From positions 1-64,000 of the forward strand of contig DCIA01000007.1 in NCBI GenBank assembly GCA_002315735.1: 64,000 bases of DNA, written 5' to 3'. Under the pieces are notes generated by a model. The model was not told the DNA's origin. It did no database searches and was given only the letters and a program-made list of their open reading frames with translations. Positions 44,441-54,349 of the stretch are shown here, piece after piece. This stretch comes from Clostridiales bacterium UBA1738. Lineage in GTDB: Bacteria > Bacillota > Clostridia > UBA1381. The position numbers were made by a program, and so were the translations under genes. How positions within the stretch are numbered: the stretch's first letter is position 1; the number at the start of each line of letters is the position of its first letter.

Positions 44441-44564
44441 TTTTTTGACCTTGGTCACCCGCTGGTTTTATAGTCGCCTTGCTAACATTCGTTTGCAATT
44501 CTCCTTAAAACCGAACAAAAACCGCCTTGCTTTATCTGCCACCGGCAGCGCTACGGCGATTTTT

Positions 44565-44717
44565 CCCAAGGTTCGAGCCCTTGTACCCCTGCCAATATAA
44601 AAACGGCTTAAACACTAGGTTTAAGCCGTTTTCTTATGCGATTTTACTTAAATAAAACATCAAATATTTTCCGAATTGATGCCCGATTTTGAGCATCAAT
44701 TTCTCATACAGTGTTAA
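44565..44717 (+). repeat. 153-bp direct repeat, right copy (attR-like)
   Basis: Begins with the last 30 nt of tRNA-Trp and continues through the same terminator and flank as 35018-35170. It joins directly to the chromosomal promoter of the RNase M5-like gene and so is probably the original tRNA downstream flank. Confidence 0.9.
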
Positions 44718-44723
44718 AGATTA

Positions 44724-44752
44724 TTGACAAAATATAGAAAAAATGATAAATT
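44724..44752 (+). promoter_or_regulatory. Promoter of the RNase M5-like gene
   Basis: TTGACA, 17-bp spacer, TAAATT with extended -10 TGA, 20 bp before the ATG. Confidence 0.75.
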
Positions 44753-44772
44753 TATAAGGTGAGGTAAAAATT

Positions 44773-45372
44773 ATGTTTACATTGAAGGAAGTAATTATTG
44801 TTGAGGGAAGATATGACAAAATTAAACTCTCAAATTTTATTGATAGTCCGATTTTTGTGACAAATGGATTTTCTGTGTTTAACAATAAAGAATCACAAAA
44901 GGCAATTAGAAACTTCGCAAAAACTGACGGAATTGTAATACTTACAGATTCCGATTCGGCAGGACTTAAAATTCGTGCGTTTGTAAAGCAACTTGCATTA
45001 GAAGGAAATATTTTTGATGCGTATGTTCCGGAGATAGAGGGGAAAGAGCGTAGAAAAACGACTCCGGGAAAAGAGGGAATATTAGGTGTTGAAGGAATTA
45101 CAGAAGAAATAATCATTAAGGCTCTTTTAGATAGCGGAGCTACGATAAAGGGTGAGAAAAAGACAGAAAAGAAAACCCTTCCGATAACAAAGAATGATCT
45201 ATACATTTTGGGATTATCGGGAAGAGAGAACAGTCAAGACCTTCGAAAAAAAATCTTAAAAGAACTAGGTCTTCCTACAAAAATGTCTTCAAATATGCTG
45301 GTATCGGTAATTAGTAGACGATTTACAAAGGACGAATTTGCGGAGTTTGTTGAAAAAGTTAAAAAATTATGA
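44773..45372 (+). CDS. RNase M5-like TOPRIM protein with DUF4093-type C-terminus
   Basis: A 199-residue protein. The TOPRIM domain is at residues 5-110 (catalytic Glu in IIVEGRYDK, DxD in VILTDSDSAGLKIR), then a C-terminal helical region. True RNase M5 matures 5S rRNA; the YVPEIEGKERRKTTPGKEGILGVEG segment is typical of clostridial M5 homologues. Called family-level only because the DSDS variant differs from the usual TDPDxxG. Confidence 0.75.
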   Translation: MFTLKEVIIVEGRYDKIKLSNFIDSPIFVTNGFSVFNNKESQKAIRNFAKTDGIVILTDSDSAGLKIRAFVKQLALEGNIFDAYVPEIEGKERRKTTPGKEGILGVEGITEEIIIKALLDSGATIKGEKKTEKKTLPITKNDLYILGLSGRENSQDLRKKILKELGLPTKMSSNMLVSVISRRFTKDEFAEFVEKVKKL

Positions 45373-45411
45373 TAGAATATTTTATATAAAACTTTAAGAA
45401 AAGAGTAATTT

Positions 45412-47064
45412 ATGAAAAAACAAAATGTTTGGAAATGGATAATAAATAACGGCAAAAAATCAATACCGGCGATTTTCTTGTTGACACTTATGAGTACTTT
45501 TCATTCTCTTATTCAAGTACGATTTGCGACTGCGTCAAAAAATGTAATGGATATTGCAACAAAACAAACAGAAGGCGTTTTGTCTTTTGCTTTTTTGACT
45601 CTTGCAGCACTGTTATTAATTAGGCTATGCATACAGATATTTGTGAATTATCTTGATGTTCACGCCTGTTCAAGACTTGAAATTTCGCTAAAAAGGCATA
45701 TTTTTGAAACGCTTATCGACAAAGATTATCTTTCTGTTGCAAAGTACCATTCAGGTGAACTTATGAACCGAATTGACAGTGATGTGTCAATTATTGTTAA
45801 CGGAATTATAGAAATTTTGCCTAGTGCTGTTATGTTTGTAACAAGTATTATTGCGGCGTTTATAGTGCTGTTTCATATTGATAATACACTTGCAATAATT
45901 ATTTTATGCGTTGGGCCTGTTGTAGGAGTGGGTGCCAGAATTTATTCTGCAAAATATAAATCAATGCATAAACTTTGCCAAGAATATGACGGAAAAACTA
46001 AATCTTTTATGCTTGAAATTTTGCAAAATTTATTAGTTGTGAAGTCGTTTGGGTGCGAAAAGAAAGTTCTTGATAAAAGTGAAAATTTACAAAACAGAAG
46101 TTACAAACTAAGAGTAAAGAGAGTAACAATTTCTGTTTTTGCACAAATTGGAATGTTTTTGATTTTTAATGCAGGATATTATTTTGCAATGGCATATGCT
46201 GCGTACAGGCTTTCAAGGGGAGAACTTACATATGGTGATGTTACAGCAATTTTAGCACTTGTTTCACAAATTCAATCACCATTTAAGAGTATATCAAGTC
46301 TTATCCCAAAAGGTTTTGCGGTTTTAGCATCTGTGGAAAGACTAATGGAAATTGAAAATTTAAAGGACGAAAATATAACTAAAACAAATCTTCCGGAGAA
46401 TATTTATGATAAAATGGAAGAACTCGTTTTTGACGATGTTACATTTTCATACAGTGATGACTCGGTGGTATCGGGTATAAATATGAAAATCAAAAAAGGT
46501 GAATGTGTGGTTATTGCAGGAGAATCAGGTGCCGGAAAAAGCACATCACTTAAACTTTTGCTTGGCATTATGTCGCCAAATAGCGGTAAAATCTATCTAA
46601 ACTATGATGGTGGTACTCTTGAACTTGGCAAAAACACCAGGGAACTTTTTGCATATGTACCACAGGGTAATTTGATTTTATCAGGTACGATAAGAGAAAA
46701 TATTTCTTTTGGAAATGACGATGCAACGGAAGAAGAAATAATAAATGCGGCAAAAGTTGCGCAAATTTGGGAATTTATTAAAACTCTTGATAAAGGTCTT
46801 GATACAGAACTTGGCGAAAAGGGACTTGGACTTTCAGAGGGGCAAACTCAAAGAATTTCTATCGCAAGAGCAATACTCCACGATGCACCTATATTGTTGC
46901 TTGACGAATCAACATCTGCACTTGATTCTGTAACAGAGAAAAATCTTTTGTCAGCAATTCGGGAAATGACAGAAAAGACTTGTATAATAATTAGTCATAA
47001 ACAAGCGGCATTTGATATTTGTGATAATGTGATTTACATAGAGAAGAAGGCAAAGGAATTATAA
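45412..47064 (+). CDS. ABC exporter (fused permease and ATPase)
   Basis: A 550-residue half-transporter with six membrane helices in residues 1-300 and an ATPase domain: Walker A GESGAGKS, Q-loop YVPQGNL, signature LSEGQTQR, Walker B ILLLDEST, H-loop ISHK. Acts as a homo- or heterodimeric exporter; substrate unknown. Followed one base later by a phosphatase gene. Confidence 0.9.
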   Translation: MKKQNVWKWIINNGKKSIPAIFLLTLMSTFHSLIQVRFATASKNVMDIATKQTEGVLSFAFLTLAALLLIRLCIQIFVNYLDVHACSRLEISLKRHIFETLIDKDYLSVAKYHSGELMNRIDSDVSIIVNGIIEILPSAVMFVTSIIAAFIVLFHIDNTLAIIILCVGPVVGVGARIYSAKYKSMHKLCQEYDGKTKSFMLEILQNLLVVKSFGCEKKVLDKSENLQNRSYKLRVKRVTISVFAQIGMFLIFNAGYYFAMAYAAYRLSRGELTYGDVTAILALVSQIQSPFKSISSLIPKGFAVLASVERLMEIENLKDENITKTNLPENIYDKMEELVFDDVTFSYSDDSVVSGINMKIKKGECVVIAGESGAGKSTSLKLLLGIMSPNSGKIYLNYDGGTLELGKNTRELFAYVPQGNLILSGTIRENISFGNDDATEEEIINAAKVAQIWEFIKTLDKGLDTELGEKGLGLSEGQTQRISIARAILHDAPILLLDESTSALDSVTEKNLLSAIREMTEKTCIIISHKQAAFDICDNVIYIEKKAKEL

Positions 47065-47065
47065 A

Positions 47066-47893
47066 ATGGGAAAATTTGACGGCATAATGATACTTACAGA
47101 CCTTGACGGAACTTTGCTTGATTCTAAAACCGAAGTGTCGCAAGACAACATTGATGCAATTTCGTATTTCAAGAAAGAGGGCGGGCTTTTTTCAATCTCA
47201 ACTGGAAGAATGTTAAAAGGTATGCTACCCATAGCAGAAATGGTAAAGCCAAATTGCCCCGGTGTTATTTTTAATGGTAGTGCAACATATGACTTTGAAA
47301 CGGGAGTGATGCACGAGATTGTAAACCTTGACAAGAGTGCGTATGATGTTGTAGAAATGATTTTAGAAAAGGTAAATGATGTCGGAGTGGTTGTTGCAAA
47401 TTCTGACAGTCAGTTTGAAACGGTAGGCGGAACATTCTTAAAAACATACTATGATGTAACAAAATATGAAACATTTGAAAAGGTTACTCCATCACAAATT
47501 TCAGGACAGTGGAAGAAAATATTACTTATAGCAAGTGAAGACAAAATAAAAGAAATTGCAAAAATAATAAGTGAATCAAAATATAAAGATGATTTTAACT
47601 TTGTGAAAAGTCTGCGGTTTTTGTATGAAATATTGCCAAAGGGGATAAATAAAGGTAAAACAGCACGAAAACTTTTTGAAAGTATAGATTCTGCAAAAAT
47701 TCTAATCGGCATAGGTGACGGAGAAAATGATATTGAACTTTTAAAAGTTTCGGATATTGGAATTGCTGTAGGAAATGCTAACGACAAAGTAAAAGCTGCG
47801 GCGGATTATGTAACTGTAACAAATGATGAAAGCCCAATAAAAAAAGTTATAGAAGACTTAGAAAACGGAAAAATAAAAATCGGTGAAATTTAA
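47066..47893 (+). CDS. Cof-type HAD-IIB phosphatase
   Basis: A 275-residue HAD hydrolase. LTDLDGTLLDSK (motif I), SISTGRM (motif II), Lys in the NKGKTARKL segment, and GIGDGENDIELLKVSDIGIAVGNA-type motif III/IV block. Cof enzymes dephosphorylate sugar phosphates and nucleotides. Probably co-transcribed with the ABC exporter. Confidence 0.9.
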   Translation: MGKFDGIMILTDLDGTLLDSKTEVSQDNIDAISYFKKEGGLFSISTGRMLKGMLPIAEMVKPNCPGVIFNGSATYDFETGVMHEIVNLDKSAYDVVEMILEKVNDVGVVVANSDSQFETVGGTFLKTYYDVTKYETFEKVTPSQISGQWKKILLIASEDKIKEIAKIISESKYKDDFNFVKSLRFLYEILPKGINKGKTARKLFESIDSAKILIGIGDGENDIELLKVSDIGIAVGNANDKVKAAADYVTVTNDESPIKKVIEDLENGKIKIGEI

Positions 47894-47909
47894 TTCACCG
47901 ATTTTTTTG
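47877..47909. terminator. Terminator at the end of the HAD gene
   Basis: AAATCGGTGAA pairs with TTCACCGATTT, overlapping the final codons, followed by T7. Flanked by A-runs, so it can serve the convergent membrane-protein gene. Confidence 0.85.
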
Positions 47910-47910
47910 T

Positions 47911-48567
47911 TTATTTTTTTATGCTTAGAATTACTCCTAACACTATTGAAAGAGATGCTGCCATAATAACTTGATATTGTGGTGGCAATAAAAACGTTAT
48001 TGTGTGTGCAGGAATCCAAAATAGTGGAATTGTTTTAAATAGTGTAAAGCCGACAAAACCTTTAAAGTCAATTTCGCCTATTGCGTCAAAAACCTTGTGA
48101 GGTTTTCCTTGCGATTTTAATTCTAACATTTTATCGGTGCATTTATGAAAAGCCATAAATGTTGGCCCAAATGTCAAATTCATAATTGCGCTTGTATAGA
48201 AAGCCTTTAAAAATTTATTAAGGATAGTTCCGTCTTTTCCTGCGAAAAGAACACCTGTATTTGCGTCTGTTAAAGCACTGACTCCGCCTTTGAAGGTTGT
48301 CATCATAAATGTGATTGCAATACCAATAAGCCCCCAAATTATAGCTCTTGAAACGACATATGTAGGAAGACACCACTCTTTTTTTGAAAGACGAATTGCA
48401 AAGATTTCTCCTATTGTTGCCATTAGACCAAATTTTATAAATGCCATACTAAATGGGTGAGATTTTGAAAGTGCACTGAAAACTTCACGGCTTTTTGGTA
48501 TAATTAAAATTACCGCAAATAGTACCAAAATTAAAAAACTAATAAAAGCAGTCCAAAATTTTTTCAT
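47911..48567 (-). CDS. Integral membrane protein of unknown function
   Basis: A 218-residue protein with about five hydrophobic segments. MNLTFGPTFMAFHKCTDKML and WIPAHTITFLLPPQYQVI faintly recall Mpv17/PMP22-type proteins, but this is not a firm assignment. It is the last gene of the divergent T-box operon, 12 bp after the ACT-domain gene. Confidence 0.6.
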   Translation of the reverse strand: MKKFWTAFISFLILVLFAVILIIPKSREVFSALSKSHPFSMAFIKFGLMATIGEIFAIRLSKKEWCLPTYVVSRAIIWGLIGIAITFMMTTFKGGVSALTDANTGVLFAGKDGTILNKFLKAFYTSAIMNLTFGPTFMAFHKCTDKMLELKSQGKPHKVFDAIGEIDFKGFVGFTLFKTIPLFWIPAHTITFLLPPQYQVIMAASLSIVLGVILSIKK

Positions 48568-48579
48568 AAGTTCATCTCC

Positions 48580-49011
48580 TTAGATACGATATATTTCTTT
48601 TGCATCGGCAATTGAGATACCGTTTTTATTGAGCGCTTCCTCGGCTTTTTTTGCATCGGAAACTTTTACGACCATAAGTGCTTTTCCTGTTAATTTTCCA
48701 ACAAAAGCATACATATAATCAACATTTATTTGATTTTCTAAAAATACTTCAAGAATCCTTGAAAGCCCACCCGGAGTGTCGTCCATTGCTATTGCAAGAA
48801 CTTCTGTTATCTTCACGATAACGCCTGTTTCACGAAGAATGCTCGCTGCAACTTCCGGATTGTTAACAATAAGTCTTAAAATTCCATATTCGGAAGTGTC
48901 GGCAAGAGACAAAGCACTTATATCAATTTGGTTTTTTCCTAAAACATTGATGATTGCTTCAAGCCTTCCGGGTTTGTTTTCAATAAAAACAGAAAGTTGT
49001 TTTATTAACAT
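48580..49011 (-). CDS. Tandem ACT-domain regulatory protein
   Basis: A 143-residue protein with two ACT domains: KQLSVFIENKPGRLEAIINV and LAIAMDDTPGGLSRILEV. Such proteins are encoded next to iorAB/paaK in many anaerobes and probably sense an amino acid to control aryl-CoA metabolism. No catalytic domain. Confidence 0.85.
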   Translation of the reverse strand: MLIKQLSVFIENKPGRLEAIINVLGKNQIDISALSLADTSEYGILRLIVNNPEVAASILRETGVIVKITEVLAIAMDDTPGGLSRILEVFLENQINVDYMYAFVGKLTGKALMVVKVSDAKKAEEALNKNGISIADAKEIYRI

Positions 49012-49022
49012 AATGACTCCTC

Positions 49023-50324
49023 CTATTTCAAATTTCGCTTATCTATAACTCGTTTTGCTTTGCCTTCGCTACGCTCGATTGATTTTGGGTTTACCAAATG
49101 AACCTTTGCACCTATTCCGAGTGTTTCACGAAGCTTTGATGTAATTTGCTTTTCCAAGGTTTCGATAGAACGAATATCGTCGCCAAATAGAGATTCGCTC
49201 ATTTCAACATTGATATCAAAAGTATCGTTGTTATTTTTTCTGTCAACAATGATTTGATAGTTAGGGGTAATTCCACCGCCAACCTTTAAAAGAACTTCTT
49301 CAATTTGACTAGGGAAGACATTTACGCCCCTAATAATTAACATATCATCACTTCTGCCGCAAGGCTTCTTCATTCTGATATGTGTTCTGCCACACTTGCA
49401 AGGCTCTTCAATAAGAGTGCATAAATCTCTGGTTCTGTACCTAATTAAAGGAAAGCCTTCTTTTGTAATTGTTGTAAAGACAAGTTCACCTTGCTCACCA
49501 TACGGCAAAACTTCTAAAGTTTCGGGGTCAATGATTTCAGGGATAAACATATCCTCCCAAACGTGCATACCTGCTTGCTCTTCACACTCACAAGCAACGC
49601 CGGGCCCCATAATTTCAGATAAGCCATATATGTCATAGGCTTTTATATTTAACTTTTCTTCAATAGCATGACGCATATCCTCAGTCCAAGGTTCTGCACC
49701 AAAGATACCGATTTTTAATTTAAGGTCGTTTTTCGCTCCTGCATCTTCTATTGCTTCACCCAAATGCATAGCATAGGATGGAGTAGCGCATAAAACGGTT
49801 GCACCAAAATCTATCATTGTTTGAATTTGATTGTGTGTGTTTCCCGACGAAATAGGAATTATAGTTGCGCCGACAGTTTCAGCACCATTATGTGTACCAA
49901 AACCACCTGTAAAAAGACCATATCCAAAAGAGTTTTGAATAAAATCGTCTTTTGTAATTCCTATGGCAGTCATCATTCTAGCCATACAGTTATTCCAATT
50001 TTCAATGTCTTTTTTTGTGTATCCTACTACAATTTTTTTGCCTGTCGTACCACTTGATGCGTGAACGCGAACAATATCGCTTGTAGGAACAGCGAAAAGA
50101 CCATAGGGATAGTAATCTCTTAAATCTTGTTTGTACGAAAAAGGGAGTTTTGAAAGGTCATCAACTGAATGTATGTCGGAGGGCTTTAATCCTATATCAT
50201 CCATTCTTTTTTTAAAAAGTTCGACATTTTCATACATTCTGTTGACCTGCCAAATAAGACGCTCACTTTGTAATTTTTTAAGTTCTTCTCTTGGCATTGT
50301 TTCAATCTCTTTTTGCCACATCAT
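49023..50324 (-). CDS. paaK: Phenylacetate-CoA ligase
   Basis: A 433-residue AMP-forming ligase of the PaaK family: [18 protein letters not shown] (P-loop), [55 protein letters not shown]. It activates phenylacetate, and possibly indole-3- or 4-hydroxyphenylacetate, to the CoA thioester. Coupled to IorAB it can supply or use aryl-CoA. Confidence 0.93.
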   Translation of the reverse strand: MMWQKEIETMPREELKKLQSERLIWQVNRMYENVELFKKRMDDIGLKPSDIHSVDDLSKLPFSYKQDLRDYYPYGLFAVPTSDIVRVHASSGTTGKKIVVGYTKKDIENWNNCMARMMTAIGITKDDFIQNSFGYGLFTGGFGTHNGAETVGATIIPISSGNTHNQIQTMIDFGATVLCATPSYAMHLGEAIEDAGAKNDLKLKIGIFGAEPWTEDMRHAIEEKLNIKAYDIYGLSEIMGPGVACECEEQAGMHVWEDMFIPEIIDPETLEVLPYGEQGELVFTTITKEGFPLIRYRTRDLCTLIEEPCKCGRTHIRMKKPCGRSDDMLIIRGVNVFPSQIEEVLLKVGGGITPNYQIIVDRKNNNDTFDINVEMSESLFGDDIRSIETLEKQITSKLRETLGIGAKVHLVNPKSIERSEGKAKRVIDKRNLK

Positions 50325-50336
50325 AGCCTTTGCCTC

Positions 50337-50903
50337 CTATAAATTGTAACCTAAATCAAATGCTTTTAAGTTTACATCAAGAAACTTCGAAGGAACAGTT
50401 GTTTTAATTGTTTCAATCCATTTTTCGTATGGAATATCTGTACTTTTTGCCATTACACCGATTAATACTACATTTACTGATTTGAAGTTTCCTGCTTCGT
50501 TTGCCAAAGTTAATGCGTCTACAAAAGTCACATCAAGTTCTTTTGACAACTTTTGTGAAATTTCCTTTGGATATTCCATAGCACCTGTTATAACAGGCAT
50601 AGGGTCGATTTCTTGAGTATTTACAATTATTTTTCCGCCTTTTTTAAGATATGGCATGGCACGATATGCTTCTAACATTTCGAAAGCAAGAATAATATTT
50701 GCTTCTCCTTTTCCGATTATAGGTGAATACACATTTTCACCATACTTAACATAGGTTACAACGCTTCCGCCACGTTGGCTCATTCCGTGAACTTCCGAAA
50801 CTTTAACATCATAACCCTCATTTATTACAGTATTTCCTAAAATACGGCTGGCAAGTAGGGTTCCCTGACCGCCAACCCCAACAATCATTACATTTTTTGT
50901 CAT
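50337..50903 (-). CDS. iorB: Indolepyruvate:ferredoxin oxidoreductase beta subunit
   Basis: A 188-residue gamma-domain subunit: NVMIVGVGGQGTLLASRILG, SEVHGMSQRGGSVVTYVKYG. Works with IorA to interconvert aryl-2-oxoacids and aryl-acetyl-CoA with ferredoxin. Immediately downstream of iorA on the minus strand. Confidence 0.93.
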   Translation of the reverse strand: MTKNVMIVGVGGQGTLLASRILGNTVINEGYDVKVSEVHGMSQRGGSVVTYVKYGENVYSPIIGKGEANIILAFEMLEAYRAMPYLKKGGKIIVNTQEIDPMPVITGAMEYPKEISQKLSKELDVTFVDALTLANEAGNFKSVNVVLIGVMAKSTDIPYEKWIETIKTTVPSKFLDVNLKAFDLGYNL

Positions 50904-50908
50904 AGCAA

Positions 50909-52645
50909 TCAGTCCTCCTTAACGATAGCATCAAATGGACATACATTTAAGCATAGTCCACAACCATTACATTGTGTTAAATCAATCTTTACATTTCCGT
51001 CTTTGTCTTCTGAAATGGCAGGACAGCCAAGCTTCATACACATTTTACATTTTTTGCACTTATCTGTAATAGTACAATGTCCTGTATATTTCACAGATTT
51101 TAATAGAGCGCAAGGGCGTTGTGCGATGATGACAGATGGCTCATCACGATTAACTTCTTCTTTTACAACCATTTCAAAGTTTTTAAGGTCGAATGGGTCA
51201 GCAACTACAACATGGTCAACACCAATGGATTTACAAAGTGCAAGAAGGTTTACTTGTTTTGTTTCTTCACCGCGAATGGTAAAACCTGTTGTCGGGTTAT
51301 CTTGGTGACCTGTCATACCTGTGATTGAGTTATCCAAAATAATTACAGTGTTTGCACCTTTGTTATAAACGATATCAACAAGACCTGTAATGCCTGAATG
51401 CATAAATGTTGAATCTCCGATAACTGAAACAAGTTTTTTATTAAATTCCTTTCCGCGAGCCTTTGCCATACCGTGAGCTGCAGAAACAGAAGCACCCATA
51501 CAAATTGTAGTATCAACTGAGGCAAGAGGTGCCATAGCACCTAATGTGTAGCAACCAATATCGCCTGAAACAACAAGTCCTAATTTCTTTAATACATAGA
51601 ATGTTCCTCTGTGAGGACAACCCGGGCATAGAACAGGCGGTCTTGCAGGAATGGTTTCGGAAATTTCGGCAAATGGAGGAATATCCTCATTTAAAATTGC
51701 TTTTTTAATCATTGCGGGAGTGTACTCTCCAAGCAAGGTAAATACATCTTTTCCGATAACATTAACACCTAATGATTTAGAGTGTTCCTCGATGACGGGG
51801 TCTAGTTCTTCAATTACATATACTTTATCAACCGATTTTGCAAAATCCAGGATTAGTTTTTTTGGAAGAGGGTAGACCATACCGAGTTTTAGGTAATTAA
51901 CATTAGTGCCAAGTGCCTCTTTTGCATACATATATGAAATACCCGATGTGATAACACCGATTTTTGAGTTATTATTCTCGATTTTGTTAAATTCACAGTT
52001 TTCGGCAAATTCTGTTAGTTTTTCAATTCTTTCTTCAACCGAAACGTGACGCTTTACAGCCATTGCAGGCATCATAACATATTTTGAGACATTCTTTTCG
52101 TATGGTTTTAACTCCACATTAGAACGCTCGCCAATTTCAACAAGACTTTGTGAGTGTGAAACTCTTGTTGAAAGTCTTAAAAAGAATGGTGTGTCAAATT
52201 CTTCTGAAAGTTCAAATGCACGGCGAGTGAATTCCTTGCATTCTGATGAGTCGGAAGGCTCTAACATTGCAGTTTTAGATGCTTTTGCGTAGTGCCGTGA
52301 GTCCTGTTCGTTTTGTGATGAGTGCATACCGGGGTCATCAGCAACACAAAATACAAGTCCACCGTTTACACCTGTATAGGAAACAGTGAAAACAGGGTCT
52401 GCCATAACATTAAGACCAACATGTTTCATACAGGACATTGCTCTTGCTCCACCGATTGATGCACCGATTGCAACTTCTGCTGCAACCTTTTCGTTTGGTG
52501 ACCATTCTGCATATATTTCATCATATTTTACAATATTTTCTGTTATCTCTGTGCTTGGTGTGCCGGGATAAGAAGCAACGACACGAACACCTGCCTCGTA
52601 AGCACCTTGTGCAACAGCGGCATTGCCTAGTAGTAATTTTTTCAT
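50909..52645 (-). CDS. iorA: Indolepyruvate:ferredoxin oxidoreductase alpha subunit
   Basis: A 578-residue ThDP enzyme: VVASYPGTPSTEITE, CPGCPHRGTFYVLK, ThDP motif GDSTFMHSG...NSITGMTGHQ, and a C-terminal ferredoxin domain with CKKCKMCMKLGCP and CNGCGLCLNVCP for two [4Fe-4S] clusters. The reaction is reversible; under amino-acid limitation it may carboxylate aryl-acetyl-CoA. Confidence 0.95.
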   Translation of the reverse strand: MKKLLLGNAAVAQGAYEAGVRVVASYPGTPSTEITENIVKYDEIYAEWSPNEKVAAEVAIGASIGGARAMSCMKHVGLNVMADPVFTVSYTGVNGGLVFCVADDPGMHSSQNEQDSRHYAKASKTAMLEPSDSSECKEFTRRAFELSEEFDTPFFLRLSTRVSHSQSLVEIGERSNVELKPYEKNVSKYVMMPAMAVKRHVSVEERIEKLTEFAENCEFNKIENNNSKIGVITSGISYMYAKEALGTNVNYLKLGMVYPLPKKLILDFAKSVDKVYVIEELDPVIEEHSKSLGVNVIGKDVFTLLGEYTPAMIKKAILNEDIPPFAEISETIPARPPVLCPGCPHRGTFYVLKKLGLVVSGDIGCYTLGAMAPLASVDTTICMGASVSAAHGMAKARGKEFNKKLVSVIGDSTFMHSGITGLVDIVYNKGANTVIILDNSITGMTGHQDNPTTGFTIRGEETKQVNLLALCKSIGVDHVVVADPFDLKNFEMVVKEEVNRDEPSVIIAQRPCALLKSVKYTGHCTITDKCKKCKMCMKLGCPAISEDKDGNVKIDLTQCNGCGLCLNVCPFDAIVKED

Positions 52646-52659
52646 ATTTTTTACCTCTT

Positions 52660-54300
52660 TTATTGTTCTATTTCATTTTCGTGTGCAACAACCGATTTTG
52701 CACCATAAAGTTCGCGAAGTTTCGGCTTTTCAATCTTGCCCGTAGGATTTCTTGGCACATCTGCAAAGATAATCTTACGAGGGCGTTTATATCTTGGAAG
52801 GTCATGGCAGAAATTAAGTAGTTCTTCTTCTGTCATTTCTTCACCCGGTTTTAGTTCAATAATTGATGCTGCAATTTCTCCCAAACGACTATCGGGAATA
52901 CCGATTACAGCGACATCTTTGATTTTGTTATTCTTTCTTAGGAAATCTTCAATTTGAACAGGGTATAGGTTTTCGCCACCTGAAATGATAACATCTTTTT
53001 TTCTGTCAACTAAGAAGATAAATCCGTCAGCGTCCTCCATGGCCATATCGCCTGTAAATAGCCAACCGTCTTTTAAGACTTCTTTTGTTGCTTTTTCGTC
53101 TTTGTAATAGCAAGTCATAACGCCGGGGCCTTTAACTGCAAGTTCGCCAACATCTCCTTTTGCAACAGTATTTTTGTTTTCGTCGACAATTTTAACTTCC
53201 CAACCAAAACCGGCCTTTCCGATTGCACCGACTTTATGTATGTTATCAACACCCAGATGAACACAGCCTGGACCGATGGATTCTGACAAACCATAATTTG
53301 TGTCATATTGGTGATTTGGAAACTGTTTTTTCCAACGATTAATAAGACTTGGAGGAACAGGCTGAGCACCGATGTGCATAAGTCTCCATTGCGAAAGATC
53401 ATAATCGCCTACATTTATATCGCCACGGTCTATGGCGTCTAATATATCTTGTGCCCATGGAACTAATAGCCAAACGATAGAACAGTGTTCTTCCGATACT
53501 GTTTTTAAAATCCATTCGGGTTTTATTCCTTTTAATAGTACGGATTTTCCACCTACTAAGAAACTGCCAAACCAATGCATTTTAGCACCCGTATGATATA
53601 GTGGAGGAATACAAAGGAAAACGTCATCTTTTGTTTGAGAGTGATGGTTTTGCTCTGTCATAGCAGAATGCATAAGGCTTTCGTGGTTATGAATTATTGC
53701 TTTTGGAAAACCTGTTGTACCTGATGAAAAATAAATTGCAGCTTCATCTTCGTCTGTCAATTTGATTTTCGGAGCTTCTGTTGAGCAATATCCAACTAGT
53801 TTATCATAACTTTCTGAAAAACTCGGACAATCATCTCCGACATAAAGAAGAATATTGACATTTTTCATATTGTCGCAAATTTCTTCGACACGACCAATAA
53901 ATTCAGAACCGAATATAAGCACGCTTGCATCTGATAAATCAGCGCAATATTTAATTTCATCAGCGGTATATCGGTAGTTTAGTGGAACTGCAAGTGCTCC
54001 TGTTTTTAAAACTCCGAAATATATCGGTAGCCATTCAAGACAGTTCATAAGAAGAATTGCAACCTTGTCACCTTTTTTTATTCCTCTTGATAATAAAAGG
54101 TTTGCGAAACGATTTGACTTCTTTTCAAAATTTGACCAAGAAAGTTCTTTTCTGTAAGTTTCGCCTTGCTTTGACTCAATTAGCGAGTATTCCTTCCAAG
54201 TTGTGCGTCTCTCACCGTCAAGTTGAGGATTAATTTCCACCAAAGCAATATCATTTGGGTAAAAATCCGAGTTCTTTTTTAAAATTTCGGTAATGGGCAT
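52660..54300 (-). CDS. AMP-forming acyl-CoA synthetase
   Basis: A 546-residue ligase starting at ATG 54300 behind AAGGAAG. AAIYFSSGTTGFPKAIIHNH (P-loop), DTNYGLSESIGPGC, GWLFTGDMAMEDADGFIFLVDR, the C-terminal catalytic Lys in RNPTGKIEKPK. Substrate is likely an aryl or branched-chain acid given its operon with IorAB. A T-box leader precedes it. Confidence 0.92.
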   Translation of the reverse strand: MPITEILKKNSDFYPNDIALVEINPQLDGERRTTWKEYSLIESKQGETYRKELSWSNFEKKSNRFANLLLSRGIKKGDKVAILLMNCLEWLPIYFGVLKTGALAVPLNYRYTADEIKYCADLSDASVLIFGSEFIGRVEEICDNMKNVNILLYVGDDCPSFSESYDKLVGYCSTEAPKIKLTDEDEAAIYFSSGTTGFPKAIIHNHESLMHSAMTEQNHHSQTKDDVFLCIPPLYHTGAKMHWFGSFLVGGKSVLLKGIKPEWILKTVSEEHCSIVWLLVPWAQDILDAIDRGDINVGDYDLSQWRLMHIGAQPVPPSLINRWKKQFPNHQYDTNYGLSESIGPGCVHLGVDNIHKVGAIGKAGFGWEVKIVDENKNTVAKGDVGELAVKGPGVMTCYYKDEKATKEVLKDGWLFTGDMAMEDADGFIFLVDRKKDVIISGGENLYPVQIEDFLRKNNKIKDVAVIGIPDSRLGEIAASIIELKPGEEMTEEELLNFCHDLPRYKRPRKIIFADVPRNPTGKIEKPKLRELYGAKSVVAHENEIEQ

Positions 54301-54321
54301 ATTAATGCTTCCTTTCATCTT

Positions 54322-54349
54322 GGGGATTTTTTTGTACAAAAAAATCCCC
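54322..54349 (-). repeat. 28-bp perfect palindrome between T-box terminator and start
   Basis: Both arms are GGGGATTTTTTTGT and its complement. The CCCC of one arm can compete for the terminator's GGGG, so it may form a second switch or an mRNA-stabilising hairpin. Confidence 0.75.

Noticed and set aside
44319..44600. A 93-residue plus-strand frame with an internal repeat
   Set aside because: Its repeated peptide is just the translated tRNA 3'-end copies.
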